Origin: Rummeliibacillus pycnus
GTDB taxonomy: Bacteria > Bacillota > Bacilli > Bacillales_A > Planococcaceae
Length of the DNA stretch: 64,000 bases
Assembly (NCBI RefSeq): GCF_002884495.1
Contig: NZ_KZ614145.1
Span: 2,866,423 to 2,930,422, forward strand
Direction of reading: 5' to 3'
Position 1 is the first letter of the stretch. Each line of letters opens with the position of its first letter. The notes beneath the pieces were generated by a model, which was given only the letters and a program-made list of their open reading frames with translations, was not told the DNA's origin and did no database searches. Of the stretch, positions 48,959 to 58,789 are shown in pieces. The translations under genes were made by a program, and so were the position numbers.

Positions 48959-50344
48959 ATGGAGTTCGATACAATCGCAGCGATATCCACACCAATGGGA
49001 GAAGGAGCGATTGCAATTGTTCGTTTAAGTGGTGATCGAGCAATTGAAATCGCGGATCGTATTTTTCATTCACCAAGTGGCAAAAAGTTATCCACACAAC
49101 CTTCACATACCATCCATTATGGTCATTTGAAAGAGGTTGAAACAGGTGAAGTAGTAGAAGAAGTCATGTTATCGATGATGAAGGGACCTAAAACTTTTAC
49201 GCGTGAAGATGTAGTAGAAATAAATTGTCATGGTGGGCTTGTTTCTGTTAATCGTGTTCTTCAGCTTGTACTTCGTAACGGCGCACGATTGGCTGAACCA
49301 GGTGAATTTACAAAACGGGCATTTTTAAATGGACGTATTGACTTATCACAAGCTGAAGCTGTAATGGATTTGATACGAGCTAAAACAGATAAAGCAATGA
49401 ATTTAGCACTTGGCCAAATGAATGGTAAATTATCGCGATTAATCTATCAATTACGTCAGGCACTAATTGAAGTTCTAGCACAAGTAGAGGTAAATATTGA
49501 TTATCCAGAATATGATGATGTAGAAGAAATGACTATTCCGTTGATGTTAGAAAAATCAACATGGGTAAAACAAGAGATTGAAAAACTCTTACAGACATCT
49601 TCACAAGGCAAGATTTTACGTGAAGGTTTATCAACAGTTATTTTGGGGCGACCAAATGTAGGGAAATCCTCATTACTAAATAGCTTAGTTCAAGAAAATA
49701 AAGCAATTGTCACTGATGTAGCTGGTACAACGCGTGATATTATAGAAGAATACGTCAATGTACGTGGTGTACCTCTTCGATTAGTTGATACCGCAGGAAT
49801 TCGTGAAACAGAAGATATCGTAGAACGAATTGGTGTTGAACGATCCCGCCAAGTCTTAAAAGAGGCAGATTTAATCCTACTTGTTGTAAACTATAATGAT
49901 GAGTTATCAGAAGAAGACGAGCGATTATTTGAAACGATTCATAATATGGATTATATCGTAGTTGTTAATAAAACGGATTTGCCTAAAAAAATTGATTTAA
50001 ACCGAGTAAAAGAGCTTGCAGGTAATCATAAATTAGTAACAACTTCTTTATTACAAGAAGAAGGTGTTAAAGAGCTTGAAGAAGCAATTGCAGCATTATT
50101 CTTTGAAGGTTCCGTTGAAGCCGGCGATTTAACCTATGTTTCCAACGCACGCCATATTGCATTATTGCATCAAGCCCTTGATCGCATTAATGATGCAATT
50201 GAAGCAGCAGGAGCAGGAGTACCAGTAGATATGATTCAAATTGATGTCACACGGACATGGGAAATTCTAGGTGAAATCGTTGGCGATACAGTACAAGATA
50301 GTCTAATCAACCAACTATTCTCCCAATTCTGTTTGGGTAAATAA
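48959..50344 (+). CDS. mnmE: tRNA modification GTPase MnmE
   Basis: With MnmG, adds the carboxymethylaminomethyl group to wobble U34 of some tRNAs. The 461-aa protein has a folate-binding N-terminal domain ([25 protein letters not shown]), a helical region, and a G domain with [24 protein letters not shown] and NKTDL. The C-terminal FCLGK carries the conserved Cys. The start is ATG at 48959 with AGGAGG upstream. Confidence 0.97.
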   Translation: MEFDTIAAISTPMGEGAIAIVRLSGDRAIEIADRIFHSPSGKKLSTQPSHTIHYGHLKEVETGEVVEEVMLSMMKGPKTFTREDVVEINCHGGLVSVNRVLQLVLRNGARLAEPGEFTKRAFLNGRIDLSQAEAVMDLIRAKTDKAMNLALGQMNGKLSRLIYQLRQALIEVLAQVEVNIDYPEYDDVEEMTIPLMLEKSTWVKQEIEKLLQTSSQGKILREGLSTVILGRPNVGKSSLLNSLVQENKAIVTDVAGTTRDIIEEYVNVRGVPLRLVDTAGIRETEDIVERIGVERSRQVLKEADLILLVVNYNDELSEEDERLFETIHNMDYIVVVNKTDLPKKIDLNRVKELAGNHKLVTTSLLQEEGVKELEEAIAALFFEGSVEAGDLTYVSNARHIALLHQALDRINDAIEAAGAGVPVDMIQIDVTRTWEILGEIVGDTVQDSLINQLFSQFCLGK

Positions 50345-50513
50345 TATATGGAAAACTACATTTAACGAAGTTCTTAACTTTCGGTAAATATTAGTTGACC
50401 AATGGTTTGTCTACGGGTAGATAGTTCATTTACTTACTCTGTTAAGATTAAGAAATGGAATTTCTTACCGTTATCAAGATATAAATTCTAACTATAGAAA
50501 GGAAGTAACGAGC

Positions 50514-52400
50514 ATGCCAACAAAATATGAAGCAGGCACGTTCGATGTTGTTGTCATTGGAGCAGGTCATGCAGGTGTAGAAGCAGCTTATGCCTCAGCT
50601 CGTATGGGTGCGAAAACATTAGTATTAACAATAAACTTAGATATGATTGCCTTTATGCCATGTAATCCATCAGTTGGAGGACCTGCAAAAGGAATTGTTG
50701 TACGAGAAATTGATGCAATGGGCGGTGCGATGGGGAAAGTCATCGATAAAACACATATCCAAATGCGTATGTTAAACACCGGTAAAGGACCAGCTGTACG
50801 TGCATTACGTGCACAAGCAGATAAAGTCATGTATCAACGTGAAATGAAAAAATTATTAGAAGATCAAGAAAATCTTACAATTCATCAAGCAATGGTAGAT
50901 GAACTAATTGTTGAAGATGGACAAGTAAAAGGTGTTATTACACAAGTAGGTGCTATTTACCGCGCAAACACTGTTGTTATCACAACTGGAACATTCTTAC
51001 GTGGTGAAATTATTATTGGAGATTTAAAATATTCAAGTGGTCCTAATAATCAACAACCATCCATCAAACTTGCCGATAACTTACGTGAACTTGGATTTGA
51101 TATGGTTCGTTTTAAAACAGGTACACCACCACGCGTGAATAGTAAAACAATTGATTACAGCAAAACTGAAATTCAACCTGGGGACCCAGAGCCTCTTGCA
51201 TTCAGTTATGAAACAACGGAATTTATCACAGATCAGATTCCGTGCTGGTTAACATATACAAGTCTAGAAACACACAAAATAATTAATGAAAACCTTGATA
51301 AATCACCAATGTTCACAGGTGTTATTACTGGTACTGGTCCTCGTTATTGCCCATCAATCGAAACAAAAATTGTACGCTTTAATGACAAACCACGTCACCA
51401 ATTATTCTTAGAGCCAGAAGGACGTAATACGCAAGAAGTATATGTACAAGGTTTATCAACTAGCCTTCCAGAACATATCCAACGTCAAATGCTTGAAACT
51501 ATTCCAGGACTAGAAAAAGCTGAAATGATGCGTGCTGGATATGCCATTGAATATGACGCGATTGTTCCAACTCAATTATGGCCTACCCTTGAAACCAAAC
51601 GTATACAAAATCTCTATACAGCAGGTCAAATAAATGGTACTTCTGGTTATGAGGAAGCAGCAGGTCAAGGTTTAATGGCTGGTATAAACGCTGCTGCAAA
51701 AGCACTTGGTAAAGAAGAAATGATTCTTGGTCGTGCAGATGCTTACATTGGTGTATTAATTGATGATTTAGTTACAAAAGGTACAAATGAACCTTATCGA
51801 TTATTAACATCTCGTGCAGAATATCGTTTATTACTACGTCATGATAACGCAGATATGCGTTTGACAGAACGTGCTTTCAAAGCGGGCTTAATTTCAAAAG
51901 AACGATATGATCGATTCCTTGTAAAAAAAGCTCAAGTGGAGGAAGAAATTGCTCGATTGTATGGTATCATCCTAAAACCAAACGAAGAAACACAAGCATC
52001 AATTCAAGCGGTAGGCAGTAGTCCATTAAAAGATGGTATTCGTGGAACAGATTTATTGAAACGCCCAGAAATAAACTATGAATTAGTATCTTCACTAACT
52101 CCATCATCCATTGAATTGAATGCTGAAGTGAAAGAACAAGTTGAAATTCAAGTGAAATATGAAGGGTATATTGAAAAGGCTCTTCAACAAGTTGAAAAAC
52201 TTAAAAAAATGGAAGATAAGAAAATACCAGAGAATATTGATTATGATGCAATCTCAGGTATTGCAACAGAAGCAAAAGAAAAGTTAAAAGAAGTTCGCCC
52301 ATTATCAGTAGCTCAAGCTTCACGTATTTCGGGCGTAAACCCTGCTGACATTTCAATCTTACTAGTGTATATTGAACATGGTAGAATAGCGAAAATATAA
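50514..52400 (+). CDS. mnmG: tRNA uridine 5-carboxymethylaminomethyl modification enzyme MnmG
   Basis: A 628-aa FAD-dependent partner of MnmE. The FAD-binding motif is [20 protein letters not shown]. The region [12 protein letters not shown] and the C-terminal helical domain LLVYIEHGR also match. AAAGGAAG lies upstream of ATG at 50514. The 169-base gap before it (50345-50513) has no feature I can name. The gene follows mnmE as in Bacillus. Confidence 0.97.
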   Translation: MPTKYEAGTFDVVVIGAGHAGVEAAYASARMGAKTLVLTINLDMIAFMPCNPSVGGPAKGIVVREIDAMGGAMGKVIDKTHIQMRMLNTGKGPAVRALRAQADKVMYQREMKKLLEDQENLTIHQAMVDELIVEDGQVKGVITQVGAIYRANTVVITTGTFLRGEIIIGDLKYSSGPNNQQPSIKLADNLRELGFDMVRFKTGTPPRVNSKTIDYSKTEIQPGDPEPLAFSYETTEFITDQIPCWLTYTSLETHKIINENLDKSPMFTGVITGTGPRYCPSIETKIVRFNDKPRHQLFLEPEGRNTQEVYVQGLSTSLPEHIQRQMLETIPGLEKAEMMRAGYAIEYDAIVPTQLWPTLETKRIQNLYTAGQINGTSGYEEAAGQGLMAGINAAAKALGKEEMILGRADAYIGVLIDDLVTKGTNEPYRLLTSRAEYRLLLRHDNADMRLTERAFKAGLISKERYDRFLVKKAQVEEEIARLYGIILKPNEETQASIQAVGSSPLKDGIRGTDLLKRPEINYELVSSLTPSSIELNAEVKEQVEIQVKYEGYIEKALQQVEKLKKMEDKKIPENIDYDAISGIATEAKEKLKEVRPLSVAQASRISGVNPADISILLVYIEHGRIAKI

Positions 52401-52424
52401 CTAATTTAGATTTAAAATTTTGTA

Positions 52425-52474
52425 ATCATGACGAAGAATAAGTATAAAATAAACATCTAATTCGACGTCATGAT
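52425..52474. repeat. Inverted repeat between mnmG and rsmG
   Basis: ATCATGACG (52425-52433) and CGTCATGAT (52466-52474) are perfect complements, 32 bases apart. No T-run follows. Confidence 0.4.
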
Positions 52475-52575
52475 AGTACATGATCCAGAGACTATAGCTG
52501 GATAAGATACGAAGCGAAACGGAACATATCCGTTAATTTATAAAGTATTAGTAGCACTAATGGAAGGGGAATATC

Positions 52576-53292
52576 ATGAACGAGGAACAGTTTGTGCAAG
52601 CTTTAAAACAACAAGGAATTGAGTTATCAGAGGAACAAATTCAACAATTCCATATTTATTTTGAAACGCTGGTAGAATGGAATGAAAAGATGAATTTGAC
52701 AGCTATCACTGATCAGCCATCTGTTTATTTAAAGCATTTTTATGATTCTATTAGTGCTGCTTTTTATATTGACTTTCATAATGTGCAGTCATTATGTGAT
52801 GTAGGAGCAGGTGCAGGGTTTCCAAGCATCCCTATTAAAATCTGCTTTCCACATTTAAAAGTTACTATTGTAGATTCATTAAATAAACGAATTCAGTTTT
52901 TAAATCATTTAAGTGATGTATTACATTTAGAACATATGCACTTTGTTCATTCTCGTGCAGAGGACTTTGGACAAATTACAACATATCGTGAACAATTTGA
53001 TATGGTTACAGCACGTGCTGTTGCGAGATTATCGGTATTATCTGAGCTTTGTATTCCACTAGTAAAATCAGGTGGGCAATTTGTTGCAATGAAAGCAGCA
53101 AGCGGCGAAGAAGAATTAAAAGATGCTCAAAAGGCCATTTCAATTCTTGGCACAAAGTTATTCGAGAAGTTTGAATTCTCACTACCAATAGAAAATAGTG
53201 AACGTACTATCTATGTCTTTGAAAAAATAAAAAATACACCAAAGAAATATCCTCGTAAGCCAGGTGTACCAAATAAATCACCAATTCACTAG
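52576..53292 (+). CDS. rsmG: 16S rRNA (guanine527-N7)-methyltransferase RsmG
   Basis: Methylates G527 of 16S rRNA; loss gives low-level streptomycin resistance. The 238-aa Rossmann fold has the SAM motif [15 protein letters not shown] and the following [18 protein letters not shown] precedes ATG at 52576. It is followed after five bases by a parS-like site. Confidence 0.96.
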   Translation: MNEEQFVQALKQQGIELSEEQIQQFHIYFETLVEWNEKMNLTAITDQPSVYLKHFYDSISAAFYIDFHNVQSLCDVGAGAGFPSIPIKICFPHLKVTIVDSLNKRIQFLNHLSDVLHLEHMHFVHSRAEDFGQITTYREQFDMVTARAVARLSVLSELCIPLVKSGGQFVAMKAASGEEELKDAQKAISILGTKLFEKFEFSLPIENSERTIYVFEKIKNTPKKYPRKPGVPNKSPIH

Positions 53293-53296
53293 TATA

Positions 53297-53312
53297 TGTT
53301 TCACATGGAACA
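53297..53312. promoter_or_regulatory. parS-like site upstream of noc
   Basis: TGTTTCACATGGAACA, two bases from the TGTTTCACGTGAAACA consensus, between rsmG and noc. The stretch 53313-53486 has no gene. Confidence 0.6.
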
Positions 53313-53486
53313 GAAAAAAGGAATCTACCGTTTTTTATCGAAAGTAACTATAATGATAAATGGACATACTTACTTTTTGTATAATGTTAGTAAATATATA
53401 TAGATAGATAGTCATCTCCACAAACTAATAAAATTACTTGGATAACTAATTGTGGAGGGGAATATCAATAAAGGTGGTGCCAAGGG

Positions 53487-54347
53487 ATGAAAAGTACTTT
53501 TTCACGTTTTTTTGGAAGTGGTGAGAAAGTAGAAAACGCCTCAAAAAATGAAGTGGATAATACGGAATCGGTTGTGAAGCTTGCTATAGAGAAAATTAGC
53601 CCAAACCGCTATCAACCACGAACAATTTTTGATGATTCAAAGATTGAAGAATTAGCGCGTACTATACATACGCATGGCGTAATTCAACCAATTGTCGTAC
53701 GTAAATTAGAGAATGACCGTTATGAAATCATTGCAGGAGAGCGTCGATATCGTGCGATGAAATCACTAAATTGGACAGAAGTACCTGCAATTATTCGAGA
53801 TATGAATGACAAGGAAACTGCTTCGGTTGCTCTAATTGAAAACTTACAGCGTGAAGAACTTACATCAATTGAAGAAGCACAAGCATATCAAAAACTTTTA
53901 GAATTACATGAATTAACACAAGAGGCTCTTGCTCAACGATTGGGTAAAGGACAATCAACAATTGCCAACAAATTGCGGTTATTAAAATTACCAGAAACAA
54001 TTCAGAAAGCAATTTTGAAAAGGGAAATATCCGAACGCCATGCCCGTGCACTAGTGCCAGTTAAAGATGAAGGTTTACAAATGCAGTTACTTCAAGAAAC
54101 AATTGAGCACGACTATAACGTTAGACAATTAGAACAACGGATTAATGAAATATTAAATCCTGAAGAAAAACCTAAAAGGGCAAAATCTCGCCGAAAAGCA
54201 ATCAGTAAGGATATTCGCATTGCACTTAATACAATTCGACAATCTTTAACAATGGTAAATAAAACGGGAATTCATGTAGAAACTGAAGAAGAAGAACACG
54301 ATGAGTTCTATCAAATCACAGTAAAGATTCCTAAAAAGAAAGTATAG
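53487..54347 (+). CDS. noc: Nucleoid occlusion protein Noc
   Basis: A 286-aa ParB-like protein that binds specific sites, attaches to the membrane and blocks division over the nucleoid. The N-terminal peptide [15 protein letters not shown] is the amphipathic membrane-binding helix of Noc. The ParB CTPase region has ERRYRAM and [13 protein letters not shown], and the helix-turn-helix is [24 protein letters not shown] saw no clear Noc-binding site (ATTTCCCGGGAAAT type) in the window. It precedes parA as in Bacillus. Confidence 0.94.
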   Translation: MKSTFSRFFGSGEKVENASKNEVDNTESVVKLAIEKISPNRYQPRTIFDDSKIEELARTIHTHGVIQPIVVRKLENDRYEIIAGERRYRAMKSLNWTEVPAIIRDMNDKETASVALIENLQREELTSIEEAQAYQKLLELHELTQEALAQRLGKGQSTIANKLRLLKLPETIQKAILKREISERHARALVPVKDEGLQMQLLQETIEHDYNVRQLEQRINEILNPEEKPKRAKSRRKAISKDIRIALNTIRQSLTMVNKTGIHVETEEEEHDEFYQITVKIPKKKV

Positions 54348-54362
54348 TGCTGCTTATTTATT

Positions 54363-54400
54363 AAAACTCTTATTCTAGTTTATTAGAATAAGAGTTTTTT
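54363..54400 (+). terminator. Terminator after noc
   Basis: AAAACTCTTATTCTA pairs with TAGAATAAGAGTTTT around a short loop, ending in Ts. Confidence 0.88.
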
Positions 54401-54508
54401 ATTTACATTTAGATTAGTAAATGGAGCCGAAAAAACATTTTTTTGATAGAATGTATGAAAAGGTATGTTATATATTTTGAAAAAAATGTTTTTGAAAGCA
54501 GGTGCACC

Positions 54509-55270
54509 ATGGGAAGAACAATTGCTATTGCAAACCAAAAGGGCGGCGTTGGTAAGACCACAACATCTGTAAATTTAAGCGCGTGCCTTGCTACATTAGG
54601 AAAGAAAGTTCTACTGATTGATACGGATCCACAGGGAAACTCTACTAGTGGTGTAGGAATCAATAAAGGGGATGTAGAAAAATGTATTTACGATGTACTT
54701 ATTGATGATGAACCGATTCAAAATGCTATTTGTAAGACTCAGATTGAAAACTTATATACTGTACCCGCAACAATTGCACTAGCAGGAGCAGAAATCGAGT
54801 TAGTGTCTACAATCTCCAGAGAAGTACGTTTGAAACATGCAATCGATGATATTAAGAAGGACTATGATTATATCATCATTGATTGTCCTCCATCTTTAGG
54901 ATTGTTAACCATTAATTCGTTAACAGCCGCTGATGCAATTTTAATCCCAGTGCAATGTGAGTACTATGCTTTAGAGGGATTAAGCCAATTGTTATCAACT
55001 ATAAGGCTGGTGCAGAAACATTTAAATAATCAACTCATTATTGATGGGGTATTGTTAACGATGTTAGATGCTCGTACAAATCTAGGGCTTCAAGTAATTG
55101 ATGAAGTTAAAAAATACTTCCAAGACAAAGTCTATAAAACAATCGTGCCAAGAAACGTCCGTTTAAGTGAAGCACCAAGTCATGGTGAACCTATTATTAT
55201 CTATGACCGTAAATCTCGAGGTGCAGAAGTATATTTAGAATTGGCTAGAGAGGTGATTAAAAATGGCTAA
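54509..55270 (+). CDS. soj: Chromosome partition ATPase ParA (Soj)
   Basis: A 253-aa deviant Walker ATPase that regulates DnaA and helps place ParB complexes. The P-loop is NQKGGVGKTT, Walker B-like is DYIIIDCPPSLG, and LIDTDPQGNST is switch I. The ATG at 54509 has AGGTG upstream; the longer frame adds 22 codons with no family match. It overlaps parB by 8 bases. Confidence 0.95.
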   Translation: MGRTIAIANQKGGVGKTTTSVNLSACLATLGKKVLLIDTDPQGNSTSGVGINKGDVEKCIYDVLIDDEPIQNAICKTQIENLYTVPATIALAGAEIELVSTISREVRLKHAIDDIKKDYDYIIIDCPPSLGLLTINSLTAADAILIPVQCEYYALEGLSQLLSTIRLVQKHLNNQLIIDGVLLTMLDARTNLGLQVIDEVKKYFQDKVYKTIVPRNVRLSEAPSHGEPIIIYDRKSRGAEVYLELAREVIKNG

Positions 55271-56102
55271 AGGATTAGGTAAAGGACTTGGTGCACTTTT
55301 TCAAGACCAAGCGCTTTTAGAAACTGATAAAGTAACACAAATTTCTATAAGAGATATTCGAGTAAATCCATATCAACCTCGTAAAGTATTTGATGAAGAA
55401 GCATTACAGGAGCTTGCACAATCTATTAAAGAACATGGGATTTTACAACCTATAACTTTACGTAAAAAAGATTCTAAATATGAAATTGTTGTTGGAGAAA
55501 GACGTTTTCGAGCAGCTAAATTGGCTAATTTAAAAGAGGTACCAGCTGTTATTCGTGAGTTGAATGATACTGAAATGATGGAGTTAGCCATTTTAGAAAA
55601 TCTTCAACGTGAAGATTTAACACCTATTGAAGAAGCCGAGGCTTATCATAATTTAATGGAACATTTAAATATGACACAGGAAGAGTTATCTAAACGCCTT
55701 GGGAAAAGTCGCCCCCATATTGCAAATCATGTTCGCCTCTTAACATTACCGAAGGATATACAAAAGCTAGTAAACGAAGGAAAACTATCAATGGGGCATG
55801 GCCGAACATTATTAGGGTTGAAAAATAAAAAACAAATTCCTATTGTTGCTGATAAAGTTATAAAACAACAACTTAATGTTCGCCAGTTAGAAGACTTAGT
55901 ACATTCATTAAATGATAAAGTTCCACGTGAAACAGAAAAAAAGGCTAATAGGGATATTTTTATTGCAGAAAAGGAATCACAATTACGGGATTATTTTGGA
56001 ACGAATGTATTAATTAAAAAGACAAAGAATAAAGGGAAGATTGAAATTGAATTTTTCTCTGAAGATGATTTAGAACGAATACTTGAATTACTTGAGGATT
56101 GA
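55263..56102 (+). CDS. spo0J: Chromosome partition CTPase ParB (Spo0J)
   Basis: A 279-aa clamp that loads at parS and spreads; it also recruits SMC. It begins MAKGLGKGLGALF, the parA-stimulating peptide. Motifs RKVFDEEALQELAQSI, GERRFRAAKLAN and NLQREDLTPIEEA form the CTPase domain, and the helix-turn-helix is TQEELSKRLGKSRPHIANHVRLL. It contains a parS-like site in its own 3' half. Confidence 0.95.
   Translation: MAKGLGKGLGALFQDQALLETDKVTQISIRDIRVNPYQPRKVFDEEALQELAQSIKEHGILQPITLRKKDSKYEIVVGERRFRAAKLANLKEVPAVIRELNDTEMMELAILENLQREDLTPIEEAEAYHNLMEHLNMTQEELSKRLGKSRPHIANHVRLLTLPKDIQKLVNEGKLSMGHGRTLLGLKNKKQIPIVADKVIKQQLNVRQLEDLVHSLNDKVPRETEKKANRDIFIAEKESQLRDYFGTNVLIKKTKNKGKIEIEFFSEDDLERILELLED
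55919..55934. promoter_or_regulatory. parS-like site inside spo0J
   Basis: AGTTCCACGTGAAACA. B. subtilis spo0J has TGTTCCACGTGAAACA at the equivalent place, so this is the same site with one base changed. It has the canonical CACGTG centre. Confidence 0.8.
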
Positions 56103-56113
56103 GAGGATTTCCG

Positions 56114-56818
56114 TTGGTTTTATTAGGAACAATTATTAATGCATTACTAATTGCAGTAGGAGCAATTATTGGTAGGTTCTTGCAAGGAATCCCCGATAAG
56201 ATGAAAGAAACAGTTATGCAAGTAATAGGACTAGCCGTAACTGTGCTTGGTATCCAAATGGGTATAACAAGTAAAAATTTTATAGTAGTGATTGTTAGCC
56301 TTGTAATAGGAACTATTATTGGCGAATGGATTGATCTAGATTTACAGTTAAATCGATTTGGAAAGTGGTTAGAACATAAAATTGGGAAAAAGGGCGATCA
56401 AGGCGATATCGCCCAGGGATTTATAACAAGCACTCTAATTTTTGTTATAGGTTCAATGGCTATTATTGGTGCACTAGATAGTGGTTTAAGGAATGACCAC
56501 TCTGTATTAATCACAAAAGGGATCATTGATGGATTCACTGCAATATTTTTAGCGTCAACCTTGGGTATTGGTGTTCTACTTGGTGCTGTTTCTGTGTTTA
56601 TATATCAAGGAACCATTGCCTTATTTGCAGGGCAAATAAGTAATATTGTGCCGGAAGTTTTACTTGATACATTTGTTCAACAAATGACTGCAACAGGTGG
56701 TGCCATGATTATCGCTATCGGCCTGAATATGATAGGGCTTACGAAAATACGAGTAGCTAATATGTTACCAGCCATTTTAGTGGTGGCGATTGTAGTTACG
56801 TTCATGCATATTTTTTAA
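56114..56818 (+). CDS. DUF554 family membrane protein
   Basis: A 234-aa protein with about six hydrophobic segments and a central acidic loop. It is likely a transporter or scaffold of unknown substrate; the DUF554 family has no proven function. The start is TTG at 56114, 6 bases after GAGAGGA, giving the N-terminus MVLLGTIINALLIAVGA. The earlier TTG at 56099 overlaps parB and lacks a ribosome site. Its 3' end overlaps the convergent yyaC by 42 bases. Confidence 0.85.
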   Translation: MVLLGTIINALLIAVGAIIGRFLQGIPDKMKETVMQVIGLAVTVLGIQMGITSKNFIVVIVSLVIGTIIGEWIDLDLQLNRFGKWLEHKIGKKGDQGDIAQGFITSTLIFVIGSMAIIGALDSGLRNDHSVLITKGIIDGFTAIFLASTLGIGVLLGAVSVFIYQGTIALFAGQISNIVPEVLLDTFVQQMTATGGAMIIAIGLNMIGLTKIRVANMLPAILVVAIVVTFMHIF

Positions 56819-57385
56819 GGAATGACGGTGCCAAGCTAGATAAATTGCACGAGCAATACGATTACTCATTTCGTATGTGATATTTAATCTTGTTGTTTGT
56901 AGAATAGTATGTTCCATAAAGCCACCAAAATTGACGATTCCTTTTATCGATACGTCTCCAATTGGTGGTAATTCTTTTTTTACGGCCTTTCCTGGTAAAA
57001 GAGGACCTGTTTGAAAAAGAATTTCACCAATACGTTTTTGTTCCCCGAGACAAGCATCAATTGCTACAACATATGGAGAAATGGTTTGTCCCAATAGAGA
57101 TTCTACAGTTTCATTTAAATTTAATGCATGTAATGGTTGCTCTAAGGATCCAATTATCTTATAAGGGAATGAGATATAATTTGATAGTAAACTGCCGGTT
57201 AAAGGTCCTAAAGCATCACCTGTCGAACGATCAGAGCCTATACAACAAAATACAAGATTTTCATGTTGAAATGGTATATGCTCTAATAAGAAAGAGCTTA
57301 AACGCCAAATGGCACCTGAATCCTGATAATGTAATGCGTATGAGAATGACGAATTAGAAATAGGAAGTGTCATAGGAAGTCTCAC
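56777..57385 (-). CDS. yyaC: YyaC, spore protease-like protein (DUF1256)
   Basis: A 202-aa protein related to the germination protease GPR fold, present in spore formers. It has FCCIGSDRSTGDALGPLTG and VVAIDACLGEQKRIGEI, with the conserved acidic residues, and KGIVNFGGFMEHTIL. The role in sporulation is unclear; a proteolytic activity is inferred. It is antisense-convergent with the DUF554 gene. Confidence 0.85.
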   Translation of the reverse strand: MRLPMTLPISNSSFSYALHYQDSGAIWRLSSFLLEHIPFQHENLVFCCIGSDRSTGDALGPLTGSLLSNYISFPYKIIGSLEQPLHALNLNETVESLLGQTISPYVVAIDACLGEQKRIGEILFQTGPLLPGKAVKKELPPIGDVSIKGIVNFGGFMEHTILQTTRLNITYEMSNRIARAIYLAWHRHSLKNMHERNYNRHH

Positions 57386-57446
57386 TTTCTTCTTTTTCAG
57401 CAGTATACGTATGATTAAAATTTTTTATGCAAGAGGAGCAACAAAA

Positions 57447-58349
57447 GTGAAATTTGAGAGTATATATAATTGGAATTGGTTAATGAAGTATTTAACTAAT
57501 GAAAAGCTATGGAACACTATAGGAATTGCAACAATGCAGATTATTGGCATCTGGCTTTTATCGATGGTTGTTGTTCGTATTGCAAAGATGGCAATTAAGA
57601 AGTTCTTTCATATTCGAATGACTGGACCAATTGCTTTGCAACCAGCTTCAGAACGTCGTCATTTAACGATTCTACGATTATTACAAAGTGTTATTTCCTA
57701 CACAGTCTACTTTTCAGCAATCATTGCTATTTTATCTGTAATGGGTATTAAAGTCGCTGGTTTATTAGCAGGTGCTGGTATCGTCGGCTTAGCTGTTGGG
57801 TTTGGCGCACAAAGCTTGGTTAAGGATATAATTACTGGTTTCTTTATTATTTTCGAAGATCAATTTGGTGTAGGTGACTACATTAAAATTACTTCTACGG
57901 AAGGTACAGTTCTTGAAATTGGTTTACGTACAACGAAGATTAAAGGCGCATCTGGAGAAATTAATATTATTCCTAATGGTTCAATTACAGAAGTTGTTAA
58001 CTATTCTATTAATAACTCAATCGCAATTGTAGATGTTAGTGTAGCTTATAGTTCTGATATTGCTAAAGCTGAAAAGTTAATAGAGCAATATTTAGAAACC
58101 TTACCGGCAAATCATGAGGAAATTGTCACGAAACCAACGTTACTTGGCGTTCAAAATGTTGTTGGTGCAGAGGTTACATTACGTATTTCTGTAGAAACAC
58201 TACCAATGCAACATTTTGCTGTTTCACGAATGATTCGCCGTGATATTAAAGATATTTTTGACCGCAATGGTATTGAAATTCCTTATCCTAAGATGATGGT
58301 TTATGAACGTGATAATAACAGTCAAATAGTTGAAGAGGGTGAAGAATAA
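57447..58349 (+). CDS. Small-conductance mechanosensitive channel (MscS family)
   Basis: A 300-aa membrane channel of the MscS family. Three hydrophobic segments occur in the first 120 residues; the pore helix reads AGLLAGAGIVGLAVGFGAQSLVKDI. The beta domain (EDQFGVGDYIKI) and a C-terminal cytoplasmic region follow. The start is GTG at 57447 after AAGAGGAG; the ATG at 57411 lacks a site. Its stop shares one base with the next ATG. Confidence 0.92.
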   Translation: MKFESIYNWNWLMKYLTNEKLWNTIGIATMQIIGIWLLSMVVVRIAKMAIKKFFHIRMTGPIALQPASERRHLTILRLLQSVISYTVYFSAIIAILSVMGIKVAGLLAGAGIVGLAVGFGAQSLVKDIITGFFIIFEDQFGVGDYIKITSTEGTVLEIGLRTTKIKGASGEINIIPNGSITEVVNYSINNSIAIVDVSVAYSSDIAKAEKLIEQYLETLPANHEEIVTKPTLLGVQNVVGAEVTLRISVETLPMQHFAVSRMIRRDIKDIFDRNGIEIPYPKMMVYERDNNSQIVEEGEE

Positions 58350-58555
58350 TGGAACCAAAAAAATTCGGACTTGGCGATATTGTTCAAATGAAAAAACAAC
58401 ATCCATGTGGAACAAATGAGTGGAAAATTATCCGTATGGGTGCGGATATTCGCATTAAATGTGAAGGTTGCCAACATAGTGTAATGATTCCACGTAGAGA
58501 GTTTGAAAAAAAGATGAAGAAAGTACTTGTATTCGCAAATCCAACCGAAGAATAG
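58349..58555 (+). CDS. DUF951 zinc-ribbon-like protein
   Basis: A 68-aa protein of DUF951. It has one CEGC pair and a further Cys (HPCGTNEW), and a PRREFEKKMKKVL basic stretch. Function is unknown; the family is linked with mscS and ychF in Bacillales. The ATG overlaps the mscS stop (TAATG). Confidence 0.88.
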   Translation: MEPKKFGLGDIVQMKKQHPCGTNEWKIIRMGADIRIKCEGCQHSVMIPRREFEKKMKKVLVFANPTEE

Positions 58556-58779
58556 AGGGAATAGACTTTTATTAGTCTAATCTCTATAATTAACAAGTTG
58601 AATAGTTTTACATTTGACCACTTTTAGCATATTTCTGGAAAGTTGACCATTGGTATTCTTAGAAAAGATATTTAAAGGATTTTCCATAAGCTAAGTTCTT
58701 GGATGAAGTGTGTTAAACAAGTAAGATTTGGATGAATACATCAAACTATTATTTATGAGCATTAATATTTTTGAAAGGT

Positions 58780-58788
58780 TGTGGATAA
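58780..58788. promoter_or_regulatory. Perfect DnaA box in the ychF leader
   Basis: TGTGGATAA lies one base before the ychF ATG, between ribosome site and start. Its meaning is unclear. Confidence 0.55.
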
Positions 58789-58789
58789 C

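Noticed and set aside
53300-53486. Noc-binding site of ATTTCCCGGGAAAT type near noc
   Set aside because: No match was found.
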